Source: Deltaproteobacteria bacterium UBA6967 (GTDB lineage Bacteria; SAR324; NAC60-12). From it: DNA of 12,703 bases. Under the pieces are notes generated by a model. That model was given only the letters and a program-made list of their open reading frames with translations. It ran no database searches and had not been told where the DNA came from. This document shows, piece after piece, positions 1-7,177 of the stretch. The translations under genes were made by a program, and so were the position numbers. Location: NCBI GenBank assembly GCA_002450295.1, contig DJYX01000026.1, positions 1-12,703 of the forward strand, in the 5' to 3' direction. Every line of letters begins with the position of its first letter. The first letter of the stretch is position 1.

Positions 1-1
1 T

Positions 2-145
2 CCAGTGGAGATTCCAAAAGAGGGCGAATCCCGTAAGGACATCATGACAGTTGAGGATGATGAAACCTTTCGCCGTCGCAACCTGATCCTGATTGCCATC
101 ATTCTGGTCCTGATTGTTGCGTTGTTTTCTGTGATTTTTTTCTGA
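2..145 (+). CDS. C-terminal end of a tail-anchored membrane protein (partial at left edge)
   Basis: The frame is open from the window edge to a TGA at 143-145 and encodes 47 residues. A charged stretch (VEDDETFRRR) is followed by about 20 hydrophobic residues (LILIAIILVLIVALFSVIFF) that end the protein, so it has a single C-terminal membrane helix with basic residues on the inner side. An ATG at 44 has an AAGGA at 35-39 only 4 nt upstream. It could therefore be a separate 33-residue small membrane protein rather than the tail of a larger one; the window cannot decide. It ends 30 nt before sdaA and may be cotranscribed with it. The family is not recognised. Confidence 0.55.
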   Translation, partial: PVEIPKEGESRKDIMTVEDDETFRRRNLILIAIILVLIVALFSVIFF

Positions 146-175
146 CGGAGACCCCACTTTTCTGGCTTACTCTCT

Positions 176-1525
176 ATGACCATCAGCGTCTTTGATCTCT
201 TCAAGATTGGAATTGGTCCCTCCAGTTCCCACACCGTAGGCCCTATGAAGGCGGCAGGCCTCTTCCTTCAGCACTTACCTCTCTCTAAAGTCAGCAGAAT
301 CCAAGTCGATCTCTACGGTTCCCTCGGACTCACTGGGAAGGGTCACGGTAGTGACAAGGCCGTCCTTCTTGGACTGGAAGGAGAACTTCCCGAAAGCGTG
401 GAGATCGCTGGAATTTCTGATCGACTCCAGCATATCGAGAAACAGCAAATAATTCTCTTGAATCAACAGCATCCGATCTCTTTTCACAAAAAGCAGGACC
501 TGATCTTTCATCGGAAGCAGAATCTACCTCTCCACGAAAATGGTCTGCGTTTCCAAGCCTGGGATGCGGACGGACAGTTGCTTGTAGAGAAGACCTATTA
601 TTCGATTGGTGGGGGCTTTGTCCTCGAAGGAAAAGGAGACGCGTTGGTAGTTGTGGAGGACCAAACGGAGCTACCCCTTCCCTTCAAGAAAGCTTCCGAA
701 TTACTGGAAATTTGCAGGAAGCAACAATGTTCGATCAGTCAAATCGTTCTGGCTAATGAACAGGTCTGGCATTCAACGGAAGAGATTTATCAACGTCTGC
801 TGGAAATCTGGGAGGTGATGCAGGAGTGCGTACGATTAGGCTGTGCCAATGAAGGTATGCTGCCTGGTGGGCTAAAGGTGAACCGGCGTGCTCCGAGTCT
901 TCATCGCAAGCTGCAGCGAGAAGAAGATCCCACAAACCTGATGGTCTGGGTCAACTTGTTCGCGTTGGCCGTTAATGAGGAAAACGCTGCGGGAGGACGG
1001 GTGGTGACGGCACCAACAAATGGAGCGGCAGGCATCATCCCGGCAGTACTGCACTACTTGATGCGTTTCACCCGTTACTACAGCGATGAGCAAGTAGTCC
1101 GGTTTCTTTTGACAGCCGCCGGAATCGGCATGCTTTACAAGGAGAATGCTTCAATTTCTGGAGCTGCAGTGGGGTGTCAGGGAGAGGTCGGCAGTGCCTG
1201 CTCAATGGCAGCTGGTGCCTTGGCTGAATGCTTGGGAGGAACACCGGCCCAAGTAGAAAATGCCGCAGAGATCGCAATGGAACACAACCTCGGATTGACC
1301 TGTGATCCAATCGGTGGGCTGGTTCAGATTCCCTGCATCGAACGCAACGCCATAGCTGCAAACAAGGCGATCAATGCCGCACAACTGGCACTCAGAACCG
1401 ATGGGCAACATCATGTCTCGCTGGACAAGGTCATCCGTACTATGTGGCAAACCGGTCGGGACATGGATTCCAAGTACAAGGAGACCGCCCGGGGTGGTCT
1501 TGCTGTCAACATCGTGGAGTGCTGA
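176..1525 (+). CDS. sdaA: L-serine dehydratase (L-serine ammonia-lyase), single-chain, iron-sulfur dependent
   Basis: This cytosolic enzyme converts L-serine to pyruvate and ammonia using an oxygen-labile [4Fe-4S] cluster. The 449 residues match the length of single-chain bacterial SdaA (about 455). The N-terminal beta domain opens with the [13 protein letters not shown] signature (residues 14-26) and contains LPLHENG and YYSIGGGF. The C-terminal alpha domain holds [35 protein letters not shown] and [20 protein letters not shown]. Cluster cysteines are C334, C376 and C387; the spacing of 42 and 11 equals that of the Legionella enzyme. The last residue is C449, matching the C-terminal cysteine known to occupy the active site in the Legionella structure. 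No good Shine-Dalgarno precedes the ATG at 176, but the N-terminus aligns exactly with the family start. It lies 30 nt after the preceding membrane-protein gene. Identification is very secure. Confidence 0.96.
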   Translation: MTISVFDLFKIGIGPSSSHTVGPMKAAGLFLQHLPLSKVSRIQVDLYGSLGLTGKGHGSDKAVLLGLEGELPESVEIAGISDRLQHIEKQQIILLNQQHPISFHKKQDLIFHRKQNLPLHENGLRFQAWDADGQLLVEKTYYSIGGGFVLEGKGDALVVVEDQTELPLPFKKASELLEICRKQQCSISQIVLANEQVWHSTEEIYQRLLEIWEVMQECVRLGCANEGMLPGGLKVNRRAPSLHRKLQREEDPTNLMVWVNLFALAVNEENAAGGRVVTAPTNGAAGIIPAVLHYLMRFTRYYSDEQVVRFLLTAAGIGMLYKENASISGAAVGCQGEVGSACSMAAGALAECLGGTPAQVENAAEIAMEHNLGLTCDPIGGLVQIPCIERNAIAANKAINAAQLALRTDGQHHVSLDKVIRTMWQTGRDMDSKYKETARGGLAVNIVEC

Positions 1526-1699
1526 CCTCCTCTCTTCTTTGCCAGTCCGATTAGTCTTCTTCAGGGCATGAGTAAAAATTACAATTTCCTGTTGTTTTAA
1601 AAACTCTGGGACCCATTATAAATTTACCCAAATGACCGCGGCTATCCTGTGGACATCCACCAAAAAGCTCAGGCACACTTATCGTAACGGATGGCAAAC

Positions 1700-1921
1700 T
1701 CAACTCTCCAATGGTAAATTGAACTCCGGATTATCCTTCTTTAGTTTTTCAATGTCTTCTGCTCTACGTACAGCCAGTCTTCTTTCTTCCTCTACCTTCA
1801 TCTCCAGCTTGCGGCGATCTTCAATCGCTCGTCTTTGAATCTCCAGATCACGCCTTGCGGCTTTTCTTCTTTCAATGGCGACAATGATATCTGTAAGCCT
1901 GCGATCTCCTCTGCGTCTCAT
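1700..1921 (-). CDS. Small Arg/Glu-rich alpha-helical protein, unknown function
   Basis: This 73-residue protein has an extremely charged composition, with RR pairs recurring every 6 to 9 residues (ERRK, ARRD, QRRA, DRRK, ERRL, VRRA) alternating with Glu/Asp. From about residue 10 to 62 this predicts one long amphipathic or single charged helix, ending in a short NPEFNLPLES tail. It has no cysteine, no signal peptide and no membrane segment. The ATG at 1921 has only a weak upstream AAGAGACG. A perfect 16-bp palindrome containing TTGACA lies 42 nt upstream on the same strand. The + strand frames across it give Ser/Leu-rich peptides without coding character, so the minus strand is preferred. 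It stands alone between sdaA and the phosphodiesterase, both on the other strand. The family is not recognised, and a spurious ORF cannot be excluded. Confidence 0.5.
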   Translation of the reverse strand: MRRRGDRRLTDIIVAIERRKAARRDLEIQRRAIEDRRKLEMKVEEERRLAVRRAEDIEKLKKDNPEFNLPLES

Positions 1922-1962
1922 AGTTCGTCTCTTGTTGGATGGACTGCTTCATCAGGAGTTGA

Positions 1963-1978
1963 TTTTGACATGTCAAAA
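1963..1978. promoter_or_regulatory. Perfect 16-bp palindrome, candidate operator
   Basis: TTTTGACATGTCAAAA is exactly self-complementary. Read on the minus strand it carries a consensus TTGACA, 17 nt before a weak GATGAA, ahead of the small gene starting at 1921. That position suits an operator overlapping a -35 element. No regulator gene is adjacent, so the binding protein is unknown. A chance AT-rich palindrome is possible. Confidence 0.35.
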
Positions 1979-2281
1979 CTTCATCTACTCCATTCGGGTA
2001 GTAACAAACAATTGAGGAAAATTCGCTAATTGAAGCCTTTGATATCCTACTATGGTTTTGTTGTCGAGCACGATGAGATTCTATTCGTCAACACAAACAA
2101 AATGAATAAACCTGCGATAATTCAGTAATCTTATTTTTGTAACAAGATGGATAGCTGAAAAAGGTTCACCATTGCTCTGATAGAAATGGAGCAGCAGGAT
2201 TCGTCAGAAATTTGTGAATTTGGCTACTTACGCTTACCTTGATTGACTTTCAAGAATATTGCGTTCTCTTTCCGGTCTACT

Positions 2282-2287
2282 GAGGAG
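2282..2287 (+). promoter_or_regulatory. Ribosome binding site that fixes the phosphodiesterase start at 2294
   Basis: GAGGAG lies 6 nt before the ATG at 2294. The upstream in-frame TTG at 2243 has no such site, and starting there would place 17 residues before the signal peptide. The start is therefore assigned to 2294. Confidence 0.75.
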
Positions 2288-2293
2288 TTTCCA

Positions 2294-3505
2294 ATGATAA
2301 AAGGACTAAAGTTGATGATGTGTTGTTGGATCTGTTTCGGCACAGTCGAGTTGCTGGCAGTTGAATCGATTCACCTTGGGCCCCGCCCCTTCTTCTTGGT
2401 GGAGGATATGGACGATAGCCCATTGAAAGAGAAACTGAGTCAATGCATAGGGAAACCGGTTAGCAAGCGAGCTTTCTCCATTGGCCATCGGGGAGCTGCT
2501 TTGCAGTTTCCCGAGCACACGCGTGAATCCTATTTGGCAGCGGCACGGATGGGTGCTGGTATAGTAGAATGTGACGTAACCTTCACCAGGGATCGCCAGT
2601 TGGTCTGTCGGCATTCACAAGCAGATTTGCATACGACCACTGATATCTTGGCCCACCCTGATCTGGCGGCCAAGTGTGCTGTACCTTTCGAACCGGGAGA
2701 TCCAGCCAGCGGTAAGAAGGCCAAGGTAGAGTGCCGTACCTCTGATTTAACCTTGGCTGAATTTAAGCGCCTACAGGGAAAGATGGATGCAGCCAACCCA
2801 TTTGCGACTACTCCTGAAGAATACATGGGAGGAACCGCCAACTGGCGTACAGACCTCTACGCAACTCGTGGTACCTTGATGACCCATGCAGAGAGTATCA
2901 CGCTGTTCAAGGAGCTTGGTGTGAAGTTCACCCCAGAGTTGAAGTCAGCCAAGGAGGAGATGCCTTACGAAGGAGAGTTCAGCCAGCAGGATTATGCCCA
3001 AAAGCTGATTGAGGAATACAAAGCTGCTGGGGTCGCACCCCGTGATGTGTTCCCTCAGTCCTTCAGCCTGGATGATGTCCTCTACTGGATTGAGCAGGAA
3101 CCAGAGTTTGGCAGGCAGGCGGTCTATCTAGATGGTCGGACTTATCGTCCCAGCTTTCGTTCGTCGCTTGAAGATATGCAGGAGTTGGCACAGCAGGGAG
3201 TACGTATTCTGGCCCCACCAATTTACGCTTTGCTTGATTTTGACGGTGAAGAAATTGTGCCCTCAGCGTATGCACGTCAGGCCCGGCAGGCAGGAATTGA
3301 TTTGATCACCTGGACACTGGAGCGTTCCGGACCGTTGAATGGAGGTGGTGGTTGGTACTATCAAACGGTGAAGGAAGCGATCAACAATGATGGGGATGTG
3401 ATGACGGTGTTAGACGTGCTCGCGCAGCAGGTCGGAGTGATCGGAGTCTTCAGTGATTGGCCCGCAACGACGACGTACTACGCTAATTGCATGGACCTTC
3501 CATAG
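2294..3505 (+). CDS. Exported glycerophosphodiester phosphodiesterase (GDPD family)
   Basis: GDPD enzymes hydrolyse deacylated phospholipids such as glycerophosphocholine to glycerol-3-phosphate and the alcohol, using a divalent metal on a TIM barrel. From the ATG at 2294 the product has 403 residues. A signal peptide (residues 1 to about 22, hydrophobic MMCCWICF core, LLA/VES cleavage) predicts a periplasmic enzyme. The catalytic face is visible: H65-R-G, PEHT at 73-76 (usually PENT), E92-C-D94 and H107 in CRHSQADL, as in GDPD proteins with HRG, ExD metal ligands and a second catalytic His. The long insert after H107 ([17 protein letters not shown], then an Asn-Trp-Arg-Thr segment) and the late [11 protein letters not shown] motif resemble the long GlpQ-like subfamily of about 400 residues, rather than cytosolic UgpQ of about 250. 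Several cysteines in the exported part may form disulfides. It appears monocistronic. Substrate specificity is not predictable. Confidence 0.9.
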   Translation: MIKGLKLMMCCWICFGTVELLAVESIHLGPRPFFLVEDMDDSPLKEKLSQCIGKPVSKRAFSIGHRGAALQFPEHTRESYLAAARMGAGIVECDVTFTRDRQLVCRHSQADLHTTTDILAHPDLAAKCAVPFEPGDPASGKKAKVECRTSDLTLAEFKRLQGKMDAANPFATTPEEYMGGTANWRTDLYATRGTLMTHAESITLFKELGVKFTPELKSAKEEMPYEGEFSQQDYAQKLIEEYKAAGVAPRDVFPQSFSLDDVLYWIEQEPEFGRQAVYLDGRTYRPSFRSSLEDMQELAQQGVRILAPPIYALLDFDGEEIVPSAYARQARQAGIDLITWTLERSGPLNGGGGWYYQTVKEAINNDGDVMTVLDVLAQQVGVIGVFSDWPATTTYYANCMDLP

Positions 3506-3520
3506 TTGCCCAACTCGCTG

Positions 3521-3544
3521 ATTTCTCTAGGCAAGAGAGATTTT
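3521..3544 (+). terminator. Candidate intrinsic terminator after the phosphodiesterase
   Basis: ATTTCTCT and AGAGAGAT form an 8-bp stem with one T-G wobble and a 5-nt AGGCA loop, followed directly by TTT. It starts 16 nt after the stop. The stem is AU-rich and the T tract is short, so strength is uncertain. Confidence 0.35.
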
Positions 3545-3557
3545 GGTGTTAGCCCCG

Positions 3558-3584
3558 GGGGGAGTCTTCAAAAAGATTTCCCCC
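3558..3584. terminator. GC-based hairpin between convergent genes
   Basis: GGGGGAGTCTT pairs with AAGATTTCCCCC through five G-C pairs, A-T, G-T, one bulged T and four more pairs, with a CAAA loop. It sits midway between the stops at 3505 (+) and 3605 (-). No T tract follows directly on either strand; the nearest + strand run is about 10 nt away. It may act as a bidirectional barrier or a 3' end stabiliser. Confidence 0.4.
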
Positions 3585-3604
3585 AATCTCATCCGATTTT
3601 CTTT

Positions 3605-4294
3605 TCAGCAATCCCGAACCGTTATCTCACCATTTGGTAAAATCGTTCCGCAAAGCTTTGCGTAGTTCAGATCGGTTCCTTCCATCTTGACGTTGGTCAA
3701 GTTGGTACGCCGCATTTTAACTCCTCGCAGGTCCGCTGCGTTGAGGTTCACTCCGGTCAAATTTGCTTCCTCCAAATTTGCTTCAAACAAGACGGCTCCG
3801 CTGAGATCGGCTCCTTCCATGCGAGCATCCCGCAAGCTTGCTTCCTCCAGAGAAGTACCTCGAAGCTTGGCGCTTTTCAGGTTTGAGTTCCAAAGTTCTA
3901 CACCACGCAGATTGGCTCCGGTCAGCTGGGCACCCTCCAAATCTGTTTCTTCTAGGTTGGCGTCCAATAGGTCTGCCCCACTGAAATCTGCCTCGGTCAA
4001 CTTGGCTCCACGCAGTCGTGCTCGTCGGAGGTCGGTTCCACGCAATCTAGCCCCTTGAAGATTGGAAAAACTCAGGTCACTGCCTTCGAGACTCATTCCA
4101 CTAAGATCGGCGCCAACCAAGTTGCAGCCTGGGCAGTCTTTGTTCTCCATCAGCTTCACGAGATCGTCTTGATCCAGAGCCAGGGGTTGTTGAAGGAAAC
4201 TACTCTGGCAAGCTCCCAGACTGACACTGATGATGCAAAAGCAACTTAGGATCATTGGGCGAATTCTGTATTGCCAACTTTTGGTGACAACCAT
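3605..4294 (-). CDS. Pentapeptide-repeat lipoprotein (right-handed beta-helix, 8 turns)
   Basis: The product has 229 residues. A lipoprotein signal peptide with basic residues (R10, R12) and a hydrophobic segment ends in the lipobox LGAC, so C29 is the likely lipidated cysteine and the protein is anchored in the envelope. Residues 57-216 are 32 uninterrupted pentapeptides of A(D/N)LXX type, equal to eight full turns of a four-sided beta-helix. The array is bounded by C54-P-G-C57 at the start and C-G-T then a final C229 at the end, a possible cap. The start is certain: AAGGAGGT at 4301-4308 lies 6 nt before the ATG. It has a longer paralogue at 8661-9371 on the same strand. Beta-helices of this type serve as scaffolds or DNA mimics; the exported location argues against a gyrase-protection role. 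The biochemical role is unknown. Confidence 0.88.
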   Translation of the reverse strand: MVVTKSWQYRIRPMILSCFCIISVSLGACQSSFLQQPLALDQDDLVKLMENKDCPGCNLVGADLSGMSLEGSDLSFSNLQGARLRGTDLRRARLRGAKLTEADFSGADLLDANLEETDLEGAQLTGANLRGVELWNSNLKSAKLRGTSLEEASLRDARMEGADLSGAVLFEANLEEANLTGVNLNAADLRGVKMRRTNLTNVKMEGTDLNYAKLCGTILPNGEITVRDC

Positions 4295-4300
4295 TGGCGC

Positions 4301-4308
4301 ACCTCCTT
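4301..4308 (-). promoter_or_regulatory. Strong ribosome binding site of the pentapeptide lipoprotein gene
   Basis: On the minus strand AAGGAGGT, a full match to the anti-Shine-Dalgarno sequence, lies 6 nt before the ATG at 4294. This supports the long start over the internal Met14 and keeps the basic n-region of the signal peptide. Confidence 0.75.
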
Positions 4309-4427
4309 CTCTTTGAATCTTGCGAGTCTTTCAAATCAGTTTGGTTTATTTTTCATGATGATGACTGAGGAGTGCACAACCGTCAATGGATTCCAATCAA
4401 TAAACTATTGAAACGAATCTGTACATA

Positions 4428-4456
4428 TTGGGAGAAGGGGTGGCATTTGATAAAAA
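4428..4456 (+). promoter_or_regulatory. Weak sigma70-like promoter candidate for the M19 operon
   Basis: TTGGGA at 4428-4433 and TAAAAA at 4451-4456 are separated by 17 nt, each matching four of six consensus bases. The predicted transcript would start about 55 nt before the ATG at 4518. The region is AT-rich, so chance matches are likely. Confidence 0.25.
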
Positions 4457-4517
4457 TTCCTGTTACACCTGCGCTTTGTTCACAAGACACTCTGATAGCA
4501 GCTGATAAGAGATATGC

Positions 4518-5510
4518 ATGAACTTTCGCATTGATGCCCTGCAGTACGCCAACTGGTCCGAGAAGATCTTTCATCAACTCCGCGAAGGCAGGGTGGACGG
4601 TGTCCACGTGACGATCACCTACCACGAAAATTTTCGGGAAACCGTGCTGGTGATGGAAGCGTGGAATCGATGGTTTGAGCGCTACCCAGATTTGATTTTC
4701 CAGGGATTTGACACCAGTGACTTGGAGAAAGCCCAACAGACTAATCGAACAGCGATCTTCTTTGGATCACAGAATCCCAGTTGCATGGAAGACGACATCG
4801 GTCTAGTGGAGATTCTTCATCGCTTAGGTCTGCGCTTCATGCAGCTCAGTTATAATAACCAGTCACTGTTGGCGACCGGTTGCTATGAGCAGGAAGATCC
4901 TGGTTTGACGCGGATGGGACGTGAAGTGATTCAGGAAATGAACCGAGTGGGTCTGGTGATCGACATGAGTCACTCAGCAGAGCGCTCAACTCTGGAAGCG
5001 ATTGAACTTTCCAGCCGACCAATCGCCATTACGCACGCTAACCCAACCTTTTGGCATCCAGCACTGCGTAACAAGTCCGATCAGGTATTACGTTCTCTCG
5101 GTGAATCCGGTGGGATGCTTGGATTCTCACTTTATCCACATCATTTGAAAGAAGGGACTAACTGTACTAGAAGATCCTTCTGCGAGATGGTGGCCAAGAC
5201 CGCTGAGTTGATGGGAGTGAGCCAGATAGGGATAGGTTCGGATCTCTGTCAGGATCAACCGGACGAGATTGTGGAATGGATGCGCAACGGACGCTGGACC
5301 AAATCCTTGGATTACGGAGAAGGAAGTGCCAAGATCCCCGGGTTCCCACCGATGCCAGAATGGTATCCAGATAATCGCGCTTTTGGCAGCTTGGCAGAGG
5401 GCTTGCGGGAGGTAGGTTTTGCTGAAGAAGAAGTCTTCGGCATTTTAGGGAACAACTGGGCAAGGTTTTTTGCGGAGAGCTTCTCTACAAGAACGGAGGA
5501 CGTCACGTGA
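4518..5510 (+). CDS. Peptidase M19 (membrane/renal dipeptidase-like) family protein with atypical metal site
   Basis: The 330 residues form a metal-dependent TIM-barrel hydrolase of the M19 type. There is no signal peptide, so it should be cytosolic. Compared with the numbering of human renal dipeptidase, as recalled, the beta-metal ligands H198 and H219 match H152 (DMSH) and H173 (ITHANP), with the same spacing of 21. R230 matches R184 and D288 matches D242 (GIGSDL, spacing 69). The N-terminal HxD pair is replaced by L8/Y10 in RIDALQY, the bridging E125 position is Q85 in GSQNP, and H152 is Y112 in QLSYNNQ. The subfamily signature LLATGCYEQEDPGLTRMGREVIQEMNRVGLVIDMSH resembles dipeptidase-annotated proteins found near sarcosine/betaine catabolic genes in Pseudomonas, recalled from memory. 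The start at 4518 is the only in-frame choice, since TAA at 4506 closes the frame; AAGAG precedes it. It overlaps the next gene by 4 nt. Fold assignment is secure; dipeptidase activity is not. Confidence 0.88.
   Translation: MNFRIDALQYANWSEKIFHQLREGRVDGVHVTITYHENFRETVLVMEAWNRWFERYPDLIFQGFDTSDLEKAQQTNRTAIFFGSQNPSCMEDDIGLVEILHRLGLRFMQLSYNNQSLLATGCYEQEDPGLTRMGREVIQEMNRVGLVIDMSHSAERSTLEAIELSSRPIAITHANPTFWHPALRNKSDQVLRSLGESGGMLGFSLYPHHLKEGTNCTRRSFCEMVAKTAELMGVSQIGIGSDLCQDQPDEIVEWMRNGRWTKSLDYGEGSAKIPGFPPMPEWYPDNRAFGSLAEGLREVGFAEEEVFGILGNNWARFFAESFSTRTEDVT
5495..5500 (+). promoter_or_regulatory. Ribosome binding site for the GTG-started second operon gene
   Basis: GGAGGA lies inside the end of the M19 gene, 6 nt before the GTG at 5507, which overlaps the TGA at 5508-5510 (GTGA). 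This supports the GTG start and implies translational coupling. Confidence 0.7.
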
Positions 5511-7177
5511 AGCCAATCGAGCAAACAGTTCCAGCCAGGTTTTATCGCTCTCCCAGCCAGGTGATGTGCCTTACACGCATGGGCTGTAGTCACCCAACAC
5601 GCCTCTCCTTTCTGCGTCAATTACTGCGACGCCTAAAGAAAGAAAATTGGAACTTTGACCGTCCAGTCTGGCAGATCAACCAGCAAGGGGTTGGTCACGC
5701 CGTTTACCGAATGCAAGGCCCTGAACGCTGTTATAGCTTGGTGGCCTTCGCTCATGATCTTCCAGCAGAGATGCGCTCAGATAGGGTGATTGCAACTGCT
5801 TGGGATGCCACGTTCACTCTATTTGATGGTACTCCCAGTACTGCTGATATCAAGCGGTTAGAACGCAATGTTCCTCTTCAAGAAGCAGGACGCATTTCAG
5901 CGAAGGAGCTATCGCTGAGTCGGGCTAATCGTTCTGTACGACTCTTTGAGTATGTGGTGAAAGAGTTAGCTCGAGGACGTCAGCCTGAGCGTAGTCGTCT
6001 GGAGCAGACGGGTTACCTGATGCGTACCACGGCGGTCTATGGGACAGGTAAGTTTGGCGCAGCCGATCGGGGTAATTTGGCAGGTCGACCAGAGATGCGG
6101 GCTCCTTTTCAAGCTGAGATGCTCTCTGTCTGGCTGACCCGAGCGTTCACTGTGGATCTTGTCGAGCATCTGGCAGCAGAGCAAGGAGGATTGCAGGCAG
6201 TGAGGCTTGATTCTACATTACGCAGGTTGTTGGGAGTGGGCAACTCGACTGGTTTGGGCATGGCTCCCTTCCTAGTACGTCATCCGGTGCTGATTCATCA
6301 TTGGTTTGCAGCTCGTGAAGAGGCGCTTGCTCGGGTACGCTCCCAGCCCAAGTTAACTTCAGAAATACTTGATCAATTTTGTGAAGCGCTCAGGGAAGCA
6401 CAGGAAAATGCGGTGCAGTGGCAGAGCGAACACCCACTGCAGGTAGCCAAGTTGAAAGAACTGCGAGAAGGCTTGAGGCAACTGCAGACATTTGTTCATG
6501 AAGAGTGGGACGCAGCGCAAATCTACCCATGGGACGTACTCTGGCAATGGGGTGAACGCAAACTGCCGATAGAAGCACAGGAAGCAATGCTGGCCCTGTT
6601 ATTGGAGCCACATGGGGAGTTGGTTGATGATTTAGGAGATCAGATGGCCATAGATGAAGAAGTAACTTTCAAGGTCGATGGCCGTCAATCAATTGGTGAG
6701 TTGAGAAAACATTTGCATAGTCACTTTGCTTGGGCGTTAGGGACGGATTATCAGCAACCAGAACAATGCGCCCGCTTTTGGTATGTGTCAGAAGAAAAAC
6801 TGGAACCTCGCCTTGGTGAACGACACTGTGAATCTGGTGCTGAACGTGAACAGCCTCTGGATATTGGTCGCCAGGTAGCTGAACTCTGCGATTTGCTCAA
6901 AGAGTGGTCTGACAGGATTCCAGTGGCCCATCTATTGTTGGTGCGTCCTGATTTTCGTTCGATTGTCCGTCGGGTTCAACTCTCTGCGCATTATCCTTTT
7001 GCTGAAATTCAGGACAATCTCATTTCTGCTGAGATGCTGCCCATCGATCTCTTACGCAGCAAACTAGCTTTTTTTGGAGCAACTCGCTTTGATCCTCGTT
7101 CTGATCGTTGGGTCCGAATCAGCTTGTTTCAAGGGGAACCTTACCCAAATGAATTGAACCATGCAGATGTTTCCTGA
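5507..7177 (+). CDS. Conserved protein of unknown function (556 aa), second gene of the M19/DUF3726 operon
   Basis: No named family could be assigned. The protein is soluble, with no signal peptide or membrane helix. The N-terminal half (about residues 40-260) is rich in motif-like stretches: FDRPVWQINQQGVGHAVYR, GPERCYSLVAFAHDLP, SDRVIATAWDATFTLFDG, VPLQEAGRISAKELSLSRANRSVRLFE, YLMRTTAVYGTGKFGAADR (GTGKFG at 179-184) and GVGNSTGLGMAPFLVRHP (from 243). The middle (about 265-370) is helical and charged. The C-terminal part has ARFWYVSEEKLEPRLGER and LLLVRPDFRSIVRRVQLSAHYPF. Such dense Gly/Asn/Arg motifs suggest an enzyme with a phosphate- or nucleotide-like ligand, but GTGKFG is not a complete Walker A motif (no final GK[ST]). 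It begins with GTG overlapping the upstream TGA and overlaps the next gene by 17 nt, so the three products likely act together. From memory, similar proteins occur beside DUF3726 genes in other proteobacteria. Confidence 0.85.
   Translation: MKPIEQTVPARFYRSPSQVMCLTRMGCSHPTRLSFLRQLLRRLKKENWNFDRPVWQINQQGVGHAVYRMQGPERCYSLVAFAHDLPAEMRSDRVIATAWDATFTLFDGTPSTADIKRLERNVPLQEAGRISAKELSLSRANRSVRLFEYVVKELARGRQPERSRLEQTGYLMRTTAVYGTGKFGAADRGNLAGRPEMRAPFQAEMLSVWLTRAFTVDLVEHLAAEQGGLQAVRLDSTLRRLLGVGNSTGLGMAPFLVRHPVLIHHWFAAREEALARVRSQPKLTSEILDQFCEALREAQENAVQWQSEHPLQVAKLKELREGLRQLQTFVHEEWDAAQIYPWDVLWQWGERKLPIEAQEAMLALLLEPHGELVDDLGDQMAIDEEVTFKVDGRQSIGELRKHLHSHFAWALGTDYQQPEQCARFWYVSEEKLEPRLGERHCESGAEREQPLDIGRQVAELCDLLKEWSDRIPVAHLLLVRPDFRSIVRRVQLSAHYPFAEIQDNLISAEMLPIDLLRSKLAFFGATRFDPRSDRWVRISLFQGEPYPNELNHADVS

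Larger units (their letters stand above)
1922..2293. other. AT-rich intergenic region between divergent genes
   Basis: These 372 nt separate the small minus-strand gene from the phosphodiesterase gene. They hold the 16-bp palindrome at 1963-1978 and many short A/T runs. Frames are short and lack coding character. A + strand promoter is expected in the right half, but only poor matches are visible, for example TTGTGA near 2211 followed 17 nt later by TACCTT. No RNA gene or transposon remnant was recognised. Confidence 0.5.

Noticed and set aside
1068..1450. Antisense frames of 97 and 82 codons inside sdaA
   Set aside because: They lie opposite the most conserved part of sdaA and show no family features.
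2243..2293. TTG start at 2243 adding 17 residues to the phosphodiesterase
   Set aside because: There is no ribosome binding site before it. GAGGAG sits 6 nt before the ATG at 2294, which also places the signal peptide at the N-terminus.
3687..4058. Plus-strand frame of 123 codons with repeated SAPLRSAP-like peptides
   Set aside because: It is the antisense shadow of the pentapeptide repeats, which explains its periodicity; it has no start signal of its own.
3605..4260. Short-period repeats resembling a CRISPR or minisatellite
   Set aside because: The 15-nt periodicity is imperfect and in frame with the pentapeptide code on the minus strand; there are no identical repeats with unique spacers. 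The same holds for 8700-9240.
5684..6060. GTGKFG in the 556-aa protein as a Walker A motif
   Set aside because: It lacks the terminal GK[ST] and no Walker B is evident, so an NTPase call is not supported.
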